NCBI GenBank assembly: GCA_964636815.1
Contig: CAZWTF010000001.1
Coordinates: 186,001 to 250,000 of the forward strand
Origin: SOIL31 sp964636815
GTDB lineage: Bacteria > Babelota > Babeliae > Babelales > Vermiphilaceae
Direction: 5' to 3'
Length of the DNA: 64,000 bases
The notes beneath the pieces were generated by a model. The model did not search any database. It worked only from the letters and a program-made list of their open reading frames with translations, and was not told the DNA's origin. The position numbers were made by a program, and so were the translations under genes. Below are positions 1-8,179 of the stretch, one piece after another (position 1 is the stretch's first letter; the number at the start of each line of letters is the position of its first letter).

Positions 1-2
1 CT

Positions 3-335
3 GTTCTGATTATTACGCATGTGTTTCCTGACACGCAATTATATAGAGGTCGCAATTTGCCGATCGGTGCAACATTAAATGAAATTAATGGCACAAAAGT
101 AAAAACACTTAATGAATTTAGGCAAGTGATTAAAAATAGCGCAACCAAAGAATATTTCACCATTGGTGCGGATGATAATGTATCACGTGCAGCAGAATCA
201 ATATTTATTGTGTTGGATATGCCAAGAATTATTGAACAAGAAACACGGCTTGCGCGTGATTATCGTTACCAACTTTCTGATACGGTCAAAGAAGTGTTAA
301 AGATTGCAAGTGCAGGAAAAGCGTTAAGTAATTAA
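3..335 (+). CDS. HtrA-like protease, C-terminal fragment (PDZ domain)
   Basis: Partial gene cut by the left window edge; the reading frame is open from base 3, so the GTG at 21 is not a start. The residues contain a PDZ-type stretch (LPIGATLNEINGTKVKTL, then an EFRQVIKN helix) followed by a conserved tail ending in SDTVKEVLKIA. The same order (GDTINEVNGEPVHTLADFRKAL, then SETVKTLIEH) closes the complete HtrA-like protease at 52914-54443, so this is the end of a paralogue. In that family the second PDZ domain binds substrate or neighbouring subunits. The protease domain lies outside the window, so whether this copy is catalytically active cannot be judged. The next gene starts 10 bases downstream. 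Confidence 0.75.
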   Translation, partial: VLIITHVFPDTQLYRGRNLPIGATLNEINGTKVKTLNEFRQVIKNSATKEYFTIGADDNVSRAAESIFIVLDMPRIIEQETRLARDYRYQLSDTVKEVLKIASAGKALSN

Positions 336-345
336 AAGGGTTGCA

Positions 346-1155
346 ATGAAACAATACATTGCGCAACTGATGATGTTGTTAAGTCTTGTTGGTTGTTCTA
401 GTGCAATGGAAGTAATCAAACCAGACCCATCAGTTCCATGTAATGATATTTGTTATTTCAATGAAATGCCTCGCGATATATTAGAGTATATCGCGAGGTT
501 TTTAATGGAAACAGAAGAAGAGTTTATTGAACGGACGCAAATAACAAGCCTAATTATCTCTGAAGCAGGTGACTTTTATTGTCGCACTTTTCGTGTGCGT
601 TTTATGAAGCATGCATTATGTCCTGATGAAGAAAAATGTTTAGTGTTGGGTAGAAATTATTGCAGAGAGTATGAAGAGAGATTTGATCGTACTTTTTTAA
701 ATAGTTTTTATGAAGATAAGATAATGATTATTGATTTGCCAAAAGGAAAAGGTGCTGAACATAAAGTTATGTATGAAAAAGCACTTGATAATTTTGATAA
801 ATACAAATGTTGTGCGCTCTCTCGCGGTGGGAATAGGATTGGTATGGTACATAGCTATTCATATAGGGGGCGTTCCTATGATAGGCTTGATATACAAAAA
901 ACTACTACACAAGAACAGAAAGTATATTATCTTCCTGCTGCATTATGTGCTGAAAGATTGTTTTTCAATAAACAAGGAACGCATATTATTCTTCATGGCA
1001 AGGAATATTTGACTCAGGAAAAATTATATCACATTGTTTCATTAAAAAATGTTACATCTCATCAAATGGATGTTGAACCAGAAAAAACAAATCAATTACA
1101 AAATTACTTTAGGGATAAGTTTGTGTGTAATAAAAATATTGAGGGTGAAAAGTAA
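346..1155 (+). CDS. Exported F-box-like protein, paralogue 1
   Basis: 269 residues. A signal peptide (about residues 1-19, ending CSSA) is followed by MEVIKPDP, a conserved PCNDICYF stretch and an F-box-like helix pair beginning MPRDILEYIARFL. The rest has short segments of the kind found in beta-propeller blades (ALCPDEEKCLVL, ALSRGGNRIGMV, FFNKQGTHIILHG), and the protein ends with a conserved YFRDKFVCNK tail. Two paralogues follow at 1157 and 5156 with the same plan. F-box plus propeller is the architecture of eukaryotic SCF ubiquitin-ligase receptors, so a host-directed effector is a reasonable inference. LVGC could be read as a lipobox, but the paralogues lack the cysteine. RBS AAAAGGG lies just upstream. 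Confidence 0.7.
   Translation: MKQYIAQLMMLLSLVGCSSAMEVIKPDPSVPCNDICYFNEMPRDILEYIARFLMETEEEFIERTQITSLIISEAGDFYCRTFRVRFMKHALCPDEEKCLVLGRNYCREYEERFDRTFLNSFYEDKIMIIDLPKGKGAEHKVMYEKALDNFDKYKCCALSRGGNRIGMVHSYSYRGRSYDRLDIQKTTTQEQKVYYLPAALCAERLFFNKQGTHIILHGKEYLTQEKLYHIVSLKNVTSHQMDVEPEKTNQLQNYFRDKFVCNKNIEGEK
469..504 (+). other. Perfect terminator-like hairpin inside the F-box gene
   Basis: A perfect 12-bp inverted repeat (CCTCGCGATATA at 469-480 and its complement at 487-498, six-base loop) is followed by five T residues. It lies inside the coding sequence, over the codons of the F-box motif. It looks like an intrinsic terminator or attenuator, though it may be a chance product of the codons. Confidence 0.55.
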
Positions 1156-1156
1156 G

Positions 1157-1771
1157 GTGAAACAATACATTGTGCAATTGATGATCTTATCTGTTTTCTC
1201 TTATTCCAGAGCAATGGAAATAATTAAACAAGATCCATTAGTCCCATGTGATAATATTTGTTATTTGAGTAAGATGCCACAAAACGTAACAGATCGTATA
1301 GCGCATTTTTTGGGATGGGAAACCAGGAAGGCATTCGTTGAACGAACTCGTCGATATGTATGTGGTCAAAATGGATTTCCGTATTTTTACAATGCGCTTT
1401 CTCCTGATAAAAAGAGGCGAGCTATATTGCATGTTGATGAGCGAGAACCATGGTATGTAGAATTGAACGTATATAATGTTAATAAGAACAAAAAAAAGAG
1501 TGCTGTTTTTAATATGCCTTTTATACGTGGATACTCGTTTACTCAGCTTGATTTTAATTTACAAGCAACAGTGCTACTTGCACGTTATTTTTATTCTCCT
1601 TCTGGAAAAGTTTGGTTTTGTGAAAAAGATGAATCATTATTCTATAAAAAGCGTATTTTTTTTAAATTGAATAGCATTGTTCACTATGAGAAGCCGAGTG
1701 GCGATAAAAAAGAAGAGAATGTATTAGAAGAATATTTAAAACATCATTTGGTGTGTAAAAAAGTAACGTAA
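1157..1771 (+). CDS. Exported F-box-like protein, paralogue 2
   Basis: 204 residues from a GTG start at 1157, one base after the stop of paralogue 1. An upstream in-frame start at 1049 would run inside the preceding gene and add residues unlike the family; from GTG the protein begins MKQYIVQLMIL, matching paralogue 1. The signal peptide ends SYSRA and is followed by MEIIKQDP, PCDNICYL and an F-box-like segment (MPQNVTDRIAHFL). A blade-like ALSPDKKRRAIL segment and the tail YLKHHLVCKK are conserved. It is shorter than its paralogues and has lost some blade segments. Probably co-transcribed with the gene before it. Function is not known; a host-directed adaptor is an inference. Confidence 0.7.
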   Translation: MKQYIVQLMILSVFSYSRAMEIIKQDPLVPCDNICYLSKMPQNVTDRIAHFLGWETRKAFVERTRRYVCGQNGFPYFYNALSPDKKRRAILHVDEREPWYVELNVYNVNKNKKKSAVFNMPFIRGYSFTQLDFNLQATVLLARYFYSPSGKVWFCEKDESLFYKKRIFFKLNSIVHYEKPSGDKKEENVLEEYLKHHLVCKKVT

Positions 1772-1782
1772 TTTTTTTTGCA

Positions 1783-1903
1783 CCCTTCGATACATTCTAC
1801 TACGTTATACTTCGTAGAACACTCAGGGCGAGCGGCGGGCAGGATATAAGTTTTTTCTTCCGGTCATCCTGAGTGTTTTTGTCTTCAAAAATGTATCGAA
1901 GGA
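1783..1903. repeat. Dispersed inverted repeat, family R1, copy 1
   Basis: A long imperfect inverted repeat of about 120 bp. The outer arms are CCCTTCGATACATTCTAC and its counterpart GTATCGAAGG; the inner arms are ACACTCAGGGCGAGCGG and CCGGTCATCCTGAGTGT. A second copy in opposite orientation lies at 28134-28235. It has no coding capacity and is non-autonomous, of MITE or REP type. Confidence 0.75.
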
Positions 1904-1919
1904 TGGGGTTTAAAAGATA

Positions 1920-1952
1920 CAGGCCTGCGAATGTTCGCAAGGCCTGCTTTTA
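1920..1952. terminator. Intrinsic terminator between convergent genes
   Basis: Hairpin CAGGCCTGCGAA / TTCGCAaGGCCTG with one bulged base, followed by CTTTTA on the + strand and preceded by TAAAAG-type A/T on the other. It probably ends both the F-box transcript and the ppsA-like transcript. Confidence 0.6.
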
Positions 1953-1975
1953 TAAGGAGGAGAATTATGATTAAG

Positions 1976-4441
1976 TTATTGTGTGTAACGCATAAGAAAT
2001 GGGATGACAGTGTCAGGTGTCAAAGAAACTGAATTGATTCCTGTTTCTATTAAGAATTCAGCAAGATCAGGAAAATCTGATGGCGCCTGACCGCAAATAC
2101 CAATATATTTACCAATTCTATTTGCTTCCTGTATTGCTCTGACAAGCATTCTTTTGACCGCTAAATCGCGTTCATCAAAAATTGCACTGATCAATGCGGA
2201 ATCGCGATCAATTCCCATAGTAGTTTGTGTAAGATCGTTAGAACCTATTGAAAATCCATCAAAATATTCACCAAACTCTTCTATTTGCATAACATTGCAT
2301 GGCAGTTCGCACATCATAATTACTTCAAGGCCGTTAACGCCACGTTCTAATCCATTGTTCCGCATTTCTGTAATAACACTTTCCGCTTCTTTAAGTGAAC
2401 GTACAAAAGGTATCATCATTTTGACATTAGTGAGGCCCATCTTTTCGCGAACAATTTTTATTGCTGCACATTCCAGCGCAAATCCTTCTTTATAGCGTGG
2501 ATGGTAATAGCGTGATGCTCCGCGAAAACCGATCATGGGGTTTTCTTCAATCGGTTCAAAATATGATCCGCCAAGTAAATCGTAATATTCGTTACTTTTA
2601 AAATCAGAAAAACGAACAATAATTGGGCGTGGATAAAATGCTGCTGCCATCATACCAACCGCGCACGCAAGTTGTTCTACAAAAAAGTCAGTTGGGCTAT
2701 CATATGCGGCAGTTGTTTGTTCAATTTTTTCTCTGACGATTGGATCGGTAATTATATCAGGATACAGTAATGCCATTGGATGTATTTTTAGTGCATTGGT
2801 GATGATAAATTCCAAGCGCACAAGACCAATTCCTGCAGATGGTAAGAATGATGTTTTGAATGCGCTATCAGGATCAGCAATGTTGACCATTATTGGAACA
2901 GGTGCTGTACCGATGTTATCTAAAGAGATGCGTGCAACGTTAAATGGTACGTGTCCATTATATACAAGACCAACAGTGCCACCGCTGCAATCAAGTGTAA
3001 TGTTTTGGCCATTGCTTATTTTTTTTGTTGCATCTTGTGTGCCAACAATTGCAGGGATGCCAAGTTCACGGCTGACAATTGCTGCATGACATGTTCTTCC
3101 GCCACGATTGGTGATAATGCCAGCAGCTTGTTTCATCGCAGGAACCCAGTCAGGATTTGTCATATCGGTGATAATAATATCTGTTGCGTTGATTTGATTA
3201 ATGTCTTCTATTGAATTGATAATACGCGCAGTGCCATGTGCAATTTTTTGCCCAACACTGATTCCTTTTACGATAACGTTATCCTCTGATTGATGTTGTG
3301 AAAGAGTGTAGAGCTGTAAGACATTTTCGCGAACTGCGCTGTGTACGGTTTCTGGGCGCGCTTGTACAATATAAAGTTTTCCATCAATACCATCTTTTGC
3401 CCATTCAACATCCATTGGAGTCCAGCTACCGTTTCGTTTGATGTATTGTTGTGAATAATGCTGTTCAATGGTCATGACCATGCGTGCAAGTTCAATGATT
3501 TCATCATTGGTTAAGCAATATTGTTGTTGATCATCTTGTTTAACTGCAACTGTTTCTATTAAATTTTGTTCATCGCTATAAATAACTTTATTATTTTTAA
3601 GACCAAGGTGTTTTTTTATAATCGGTGTAAATCCTTGGTTTAATGTTGGTTTATGTACAATATATTCATCAGGAGTAACCGCACCTTGTACAATTGCTTC
3701 GCCCAGGCCATATGAACCATTAATAACCACAACATCGGAAAATCCGCTTTCTGTATCAAGTGAAAATGCAACTCCTGAGCATGCAAGATCAGAACGCACC
3801 ATTTTTTGTACACCAACAGAAAGGGCAACTTCTACTTGATCAAAACCTTGTTCTTTACGATATGCAATTGCACGATCATTAAAAAGTGATGCGATACATT
3901 TTTTATAATACGTCAGAACATTATTAGGGCCTTGTACGTGTAAAAAGGTATCTTGTTGTCCGGCAAATGATGCATCTGGTAAATCTTCTGCGGTGGCAGA
4001 TGAGCGCACTGCAACATCGCATTGATTTTCATTATAATAGGTTGATAAATCTTGATATGCGTAAGCAATTTCTTGAGCAAGATCGTTTGGAATATGTCCG
4101 TTTTCAATAAGAGAGCGAATTTCTTCACTTACTTTTTTGAGGTTTTTTAAATCATTGATATCGGTGATTTGATTGGCAAGATGAGTAATTTGTTCTGTCA
4201 AGTTGTTGTGATTCATGTAAGCATTATAGCCGTCAACAGTGATCGCAAAACCTTGTGGGACTCTAATGCCATTATTGCTTAATGCATTAATCATTTGTCC
4301 AAGAGATGCATTTTTTCCACCAACTAAAGGAAGATCGGAAAGGTTTACGTTTTGAAGGGATTTAATGTAGCGGTATTCTGACTTTGTTTCTTCAGGGGTA
4401 GAAAGAAAGAGGAGTAAAATGCTGTAACGTAATGCTTTCAT
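1976..4441 (-). CDS. ppsA: Phosphoenolpyruvate synthase with N-terminal hydrophobic extension
   Basis: 821 residues; catalyses ATP + pyruvate to PEP, AMP and phosphate. Domain order is as in E. coli PpsA (about 790 residues): an ATP-grasp domain (VGGKNASLGQM near 40-50, VRSSATAEDLPDASFAGQQ near 145-163), the phosphohistidine domain (GGRTCHAAIVSRELGIP, His452), and a PEP-binding barrel with FSIGSNDLTQ and the catalytic-cysteine motif GICGQAPSD. All key motifs are intact. The N-terminus is odd: about 30 extra residues with a hydrophobic core (LRYSILLLFLST) that resembles a signal peptide on a cytosolic enzyme. The ATG at 4441 has an AAAGGA site 8 bases upstream and no closer start restores the usual N-terminus, so the extension is probably real. 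Confidence 0.95.
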   Translation of the reverse strand: MKALRYSILLLFLSTPEETKSEYRYIKSLQNVNLSDLPLVGGKNASLGQMINALSNNGIRVPQGFAITVDGYNAYMNHNNLTEQITHLANQITDINDLKNLKKVSEEIRSLIENGHIPNDLAQEIAYAYQDLSTYYNENQCDVAVRSSATAEDLPDASFAGQQDTFLHVQGPNNVLTYYKKCIASLFNDRAIAYRKEQGFDQVEVALSVGVQKMVRSDLACSGVAFSLDTESGFSDVVVINGSYGLGEAIVQGAVTPDEYIVHKPTLNQGFTPIIKKHLGLKNNKVIYSDEQNLIETVAVKQDDQQQYCLTNDEIIELARMVMTIEQHYSQQYIKRNGSWTPMDVEWAKDGIDGKLYIVQARPETVHSAVRENVLQLYTLSQHQSEDNVIVKGISVGQKIAHGTARIINSIEDINQINATDIIITDMTNPDWVPAMKQAAGIITNRGGRTCHAAIVSRELGIPAIVGTQDATKKISNGQNITLDCSGGTVGLVYNGHVPFNVARISLDNIGTAPVPIMVNIADPDSAFKTSFLPSAGIGLVRLEFIITNALKIHPMALLYPDIITDPIVREKIEQTTAAYDSPTDFFVEQLACAVGMMAAAFYPRPIIVRFSDFKSNEYYDLLGGSYFEPIEENPMIGFRGASRYYHPRYKEGFALECAAIKIVREKMGLTNVKMMIPFVRSLKEAESVITEMRNNGLERGVNGLEVIMMCELPCNVMQIEEFGEYFDGFSIGSNDLTQTTMGIDRDSALISAIFDERDLAVKRMLVRAIQEANRIGKYIGICGQAPSDFPDLAEFLIETGINSVSLTPDTVIPFLMRYTQ

Positions 4442-4571
4442 ATATATCCTTTAGCTTATCTTTAAATAAATCGTTACCCAGTATGGTACTAAAGGGTAGT
4501 TTGTAAAAACAATGCTTAGGATTATTTTGTAAGATATAAAGTTATTGTAAGGAACAACTAACGTTTTTTAA

Positions 4572-5018
4572 TTAGGAGATTATACAGATTGAGTCTTTGT
4601 TTTCTGCTTTATTTAATTCTGGGTACTCTTGGATAATGTCAGCTGTTTGTTGTGTAATATAAGCATTGAGTTCTTGTTGTCTTTTATTTTTTCCTGTGGT
4701 GATATAGTCTACCAAGAGATAAGTAATTTTAGGATTGGATGAATGTTTGTAAGCTTCTTGTATGCAATGCTCATCGAATAATGGTTTTTTGGTTGCCAAA
4801 AGCCATTGTATAAAATCAGGGTTATTTTGTTCAATGCCATATTTAAATATGGATGTGAGTTCATGTTGATTGCTAGGGATTATCTTTTTTGCATCACCCT
4901 GCTGTTTTTTGAAAAATGTGTAAATTTCTTCATTTTTATTTACAATTTTTTCTATTTCCATGCTATGAGCTGTATAAACATTACACAAAAAGAAGCTAAA
5001 CAATAATGTGTAGCGCAT
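4572..5018 (-). CDS. Small exported ankyrin-like protein ending in CIIS
   Basis: 148 residues. A signal peptide (MRYTLLFSFFLCNVYTAHS) is followed by MEIEK, the Met-Glu mature start shared with other host-like proteins here. The middle (about 50-110) reads like one or two divergent ankyrin repeats: ELTSIFKYGIEQNNPDFIQWLL and a second helix pair ending ITYLLVDYI. The last four residues are C-I-I-S, a formal CaaX prenylation box. A GGAGAT ribosome site precedes the ATG. Divergently placed from the F-box gene at 5156. No catalytic motif is seen; a small host-directed protein is an inference. Confidence 0.65.
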   Translation of the reverse strand: MRYTLLFSFFLCNVYTAHSMEIEKIVNKNEEIYTFFKKQQGDAKKIIPSNQHELTSIFKYGIEQNNPDFIQWLLATKKPLFDEHCIQEAYKHSSNPKITYLLVDYITTGKNKRQQELNAYITQQTADIIQEYPELNKAENKDSICIIS

Positions 5019-5155
5019 GTTATCTCCGATGTTGCATTGGATGCAACAATTAATAATATAATTTTTACATTTTTGTAAATCAGTTAAAAAATATCAGTTG
5101 TTCGTGGTATAAGCAAATAATGATTGTTTGTTTTGTATCTCTATGGAGGTTGAAT

Positions 5156-6022
5156 GTGAAAAAATATATACCGTTTCAACTGATTATAATGATGTGTTTG
5201 TGTAATGCATTATATGTATATTCTATGGAAATTGAGCCTGTTCAAGATAAAGTGTGTTATTTGACAATATTACCTATGGAAATATGTAATTATATATTTG
5301 AATGGTTGGAGCGTGCCAATCGAGATGAGTTTATTGCACAGACGACTAAGGAAAAAGATGAGAAATTTCCTGAGAAATATTATACATACTTTGGATGTAA
5401 AGACTCTGTAAAAACAGAGCATATCATTGGTGTTTTTTCTCCTGATAGGCATAAAATAGCTTTATTTAATAACTATAATGAGGGGTGTCTTAGTCCTGGT
5501 TTATGCACCAACTGTATGGCGCCAACGGTAGTTGCTGTTGATCTAGAAGCACAAACGGAAGATAATAAAATATTATTTGTAGCCACTTTGGATGCACGAT
5601 TTTATCGAACCATAGCTCTTTCTTCTTCAGGTAATATGTATGCAACAATCAAAAAAGAAATAAAAAATCAAGATGTTGGTATGCCATCTCATAAAGACTA
5701 TGAAGATGTTTTGGTGATATATAACAGAGTTAAAAACAAAGAGCGTACTTTTAAAATCCCAGATGGTTTTTATGTATCACATTTGATGTTTAATAAGCAG
5801 GGGACTTCTGTTATTGCACATGCTCGCGATTTTCGTTGTGATCCAGCACAAGCAGAGTATTTAGAAAATTATATGTTGTTTGATATAAAAACATATGATG
5901 ATAAAGAAAAAAATGATGCAAATAAAAAAGTTATTGTAGAAAATAAAGATGAAAAAAATTTTTTGTTAGATTACTTTAGAAATTATACTGTGTGTAACAA
6001 GATTACGGGAATTGAAAAATAG
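5156..6022 (+). CDS. Exported F-box-like protein, paralogue 3
   Basis: 288 residues from GTG 5156, chosen because GGAGG sits 6 bases upstream and because it puts the signal peptide at the N-terminus as in the paralogues; an in-frame start at 5120 has no such support. The signal peptide ends in ALYVYS, then MEIEPVQDKVCYL. The F-box-like segment is LPMEICNYIFEWL. Three blade-like segments follow (VFSPDRHKIALF, ALSSSGNMYATI, MFNKQGTSVIAHARDF), and the tail is DYFRNYTVCNK. It is the longest and most propeller-like of the trio. It ends 2 bases before tlyA and so probably shares a transcript with it. Confidence 0.7.
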   Translation: MKKYIPFQLIIMMCLCNALYVYSMEIEPVQDKVCYLTILPMEICNYIFEWLERANRDEFIAQTTKEKDEKFPEKYYTYFGCKDSVKTEHIIGVFSPDRHKIALFNNYNEGCLSPGLCTNCMAPTVVAVDLEAQTEDNKILFVATLDARFYRTIALSSSGNMYATIKKEIKNQDVGMPSHKDYEDVLVIYNRVKNKERTFKIPDGFYVSHLMFNKQGTSVIAHARDFRCDPAQAEYLENYMLFDIKTYDDKEKNDANKKVIVENKDEKNFLLDYFRNYTVCNKITGIEK

Positions 6023-6024
6023 TT

Positions 6025-6759
6025 ATGGCTAAAATAAAAAAACGTCTTGATATTAAGTTGCATGAACTGTTACCAGAGTATGATGAAAAACATATTCAAG
6101 GGTGGATCATGCAAGGGAAAGTGTTTGTTGATGGTGAAAAGGTAACCAAACCCGGCACCATTGTGACTGAAGATGCAAAAATCACTCACTCTATTGAAGA
6201 GCCAAAGTTTGTTAGTCGTGCAGGGTTAAAATTAGAAAAAGCGCTTGATCATTTTCATATTGATGTACATGGTCTGACTGTTTTGGATGCAGGAATTTCT
6301 ACCGGTGGTTTTACCGATTGTTTGTTGCAGCGTGGCGCAAAAAAGGTGTATGGAGTTGATGTTGGTTATGGTGATGTCCATGAAAAAATACGTACTGATG
6401 AGCGTCTTGTTTTATTAGAAAAAACAAATTTAAGATTGCTGGAATCTGTTGGTGAACCTGTTGATTTGGTGACGCTTGATTTATCATTTATTTCTGTTTT
6501 GGCTGTGATGCAAACTGTGAGCAAAGTATTAAAAAAAGATGGCAGTTTAATGGTGCTCATCAAACCGCAGTTTGAAGCAAGCAAAGAAGAAATTGGCTCT
6601 GGTGGTATTGTGCGAGATGATCATGTTCGGCAGGCAATCGTGAATGTGGTTGTCAGAGGAATTGAAAAGCACGGTTTTGAATCTAAAGGTGTGATTGATT
6701 CGCCAATTACAGGTACAAAAGGCAATAAAGAATTTTTGGCCTATTTTTTACGCCATTAA
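6025..6759 (+). CDS. tlyA: TlyA-type rRNA 2'-O-methyltransferase
   Basis: 244 residues. An N-terminal S4 RNA-binding domain (KKRLDIKLHELLPEYDE to about residue 60) is followed by an FtsJ/RrmJ-like methyltransferase fold: SRAGLKLEKAL, the S-adenosylmethionine-binding VLDAGISTGGFTDCLL, then VTLDLSFISV and a KPQFEA motif. Known TlyA proteins methylate ribose positions in 16S and/or 23S rRNA; the older hemolysin name is misleading. Length is typical. The gene starts 2 bases after the F-box gene and its last 12 bases overlap the convergent gene at 6748. Confidence 0.93.
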   Translation: MAKIKKRLDIKLHELLPEYDEKHIQGWIMQGKVFVDGEKVTKPGTIVTEDAKITHSIEEPKFVSRAGLKLEKALDHFHIDVHGLTVLDAGISTGGFTDCLLQRGAKKVYGVDVGYGDVHEKIRTDERLVLLEKTNLRLLESVGEPVDLVTLDLSFISVLAVMQTVSKVLKKDGSLMVLIKPQFEASKEEIGSGGIVRDDHVRQAIVNVVVRGIEKHGFESKGVIDSPITGTKGNKEFLAYFLRH

Positions 6760-7230
6760 TTTTATTGCCTGTTTATTGTTACCCAGTGCACAATTAATTG
6801 TTTGTGCGGGCATAAATTCTGAGCTGTTATTGGTCTTTGCAAAAACAGCACTCAGATCATTTACAACATTCAGAAGTTTTTGCTCAAGCTGCGCTTCTTT
6901 TACTACAATTGCAGCAGAACCAATTGGCCCGAGCAAAGCAAGGCCGGGCGAATTTTTTTTGTACTTTTCTTCAATGGTTGCTAGCTGTTGTTTGATCTCT
7001 GCAAGAGCATTGGCATATTCATGCGCATACAGAGGGTGTTCTTCTAAGAAGTGTAATTGGCGTTGCGCTGTGTAAATTTGATCAATAAAATTGGTATCAA
7101 GCTCATGAATCATAGAATCTTTGTGTAGTTTTATGAATGACGTAGTTCGCTCAATGGCTGTTTTTGCTAAAAGCACTAATGCGCAAAGAAATAATATGTC
7201 TCTTATTCGACTAAAAAATGAATATTTCAT
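6748..7230 (-). CDS. Membrane-anchored coiled-coil protein, unknown function
   Basis: 160 residues from ATG 7230, which has AGGGG upstream; a longer reading from 7299 adds residues without a ribosome site. A hydrophobic segment at about 8-24 (IRDILFLCALVLLAKTA) is probably a membrane anchor or uncleaved signal. The rest is mostly charged helix (HEYANALAEIKQQLATIEEKYKK), then a small hydrophobic patch GLALLGPIGSAAIVV. No family is recognised. Its 3' end overlaps tlyA by 12 bases in convergent orientation, with no terminator between them. Confidence 0.55.
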   Translation of the reverse strand: MKYSFFSRIRDILFLCALVLLAKTAIERTTSFIKLHKDSMIHELDTNFIDQIYTAQRQLHFLEEHPLYAHEYANALAEIKQQLATIEEKYKKNSPGLALLGPIGSAAIVVKEAQLEQKLLNVVNDLSAVFAKTNNSSEFMPAQTINCALGNNKQAIKLMA

Positions 7231-7411
7231 GTAAAAACCCCTATTTTTATACGATTTTATCCCTATTTTAAGGTTATCATGTATAATTATTGTGGTCAAA
7301 AGGGTCCAATTTATGGGCCTTTTGCCTCACAAAAGGCCTTATTGATAAAGATATGCTGTTATTGTAGGATATATCCGGAATTTGCTGGAAACTCTGTTTA
7401 AAGGAATAGTT

Positions 7412-7801
7412 ATGAAAAATATAGTAAAGTTGCTAGTTAGTGGTATTGGGTGTTTTGCGGTAGTTGATGTTATGCCGATGATGGTAGTAAAAAAAAGACA
7501 AATAACATCAAACATAGGTATGAGAAAATGTTCGCAGGATAAGGATTGTCCTAATGATGTTAGGAGAAAGCAGATTGAAGCTGAACTTATTGCGCTGCAG
7601 CAGGCAAAATTATTGATTATCGAACAAAGTTTGCATATAGAGTTGGAAGACCAGTTTGAGTTTGTGCAAAGACATTATGAATTAGCTGTTAAGCTAACAA
7701 AGTGTGATTTGGACATTTATCGTAATATCAAGTTGTTCGCAGGATTGGAGAAAGAAGATCAAGAATTAAAAGAAAAAAATAAAAACAGCAAGAGAGAGTA
7801 A
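7412..7801 (+). CDS. Small exported helical protein, unknown function
   Basis: 129 residues. ATG 7412 is preferred over 7382 because AAGGA lies 7 bases upstream and the signal peptide (MKNIVKLLVSGIGCFAVVDVMP) then starts properly. The mature part has CSQDKDC followed by long amphipathic helices (RRKQIEAELIALQQAKLLIIEQSL) and a very charged C-terminus. No family is recognised. Lies upstream of the first tRNA-Arg gene. Confidence 0.55.
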   Translation: MKNIVKLLVSGIGCFAVVDVMPMMVVKKRQITSNIGMRKCSQDKDCPNDVRRKQIEAELIALQQAKLLIIEQSLHIELEDQFEFVQRHYELAVKLTKCDLDIYRNIKLFAGLEKEDQELKEKNKNSKRE

Positions 7802-7861
7802 AATACGTATTTTTCTAGTCTAGAGTGCATTTTTCTGGTATTATATTCTTGTAAAATGCGC

Positions 7862-7882
7862 TCCCTTCGACAAGCTTAGGAT
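7862..7882. repeat. Partial copy of dispersed repeat R2
   Basis: CTCCCTTCGACAAGCTTAGGA resembles one arm of the R2 inverted repeat (CCTTCGACAAGCTCAGGACGAGCG) found at 44935-45008; the rest of the element is missing. Confidence 0.45.
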
Positions 7883-7931
7883 AAACTCCGCTTGGGAAGC
7901 TAGGGCGTAAAAGATCAAAATATAAATAATT

Positions 7932-8008
7932 GCGCCCGTAGCTCAGTCGGATAGAGCGCCTGACTTCGAATCAGTAGGTCGCAGGTTCGAATCCTGCCGG
8001 GCGCGCCA
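7932..8008 (+). tRNA. tRNA-Arg (anticodon TCG)
   Basis: A full cloverleaf folds by hand. The acceptor stem GCGCCCG pairs with CGGGCGC; the D-arm is GCTC...GAGC; the anticodon loop CTTCGAA gives TCG, reading CGA; the T-arm is GCAGG TTCGAAT CCTGC. The 3' GCCA is encoded. The base of the anticodon stem has one C:T mismatch. Confidence 0.95.
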
Positions 8009-8179
8009 TTTTTTACCTATCTTTATCCCATCCAAAGAGACAAACCCTACAATTTTAGAGCCCCGAGTTTTTCATAATACTTTAACGTCACCCTTCAAGA
8101 TATTGACAATTTGAATAGTTATTGGGTAGATTTATGGAGTAATGAATATATTATTAATCTCGTAAAAGGAGACGGTTTT

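Noticed and set aside
346..420. Lipoprotein reading of the first F-box protein (LVGC)
   Set aside because: Paralogues lack the cysteine but keep the cleavage context before Met-Glu, so signal peptidase I is more likely.
731..1012. 93-residue frame overlapping the first F-box gene
   Set aside because: Out-of-frame shadow; composition is that of frame-shifted A+T-rich coding DNA and there is no ribosome site.
2154..3214. Several + strand frames opposite ppsA
   Set aside because: Antisense shadows of a strongly conserved gene.
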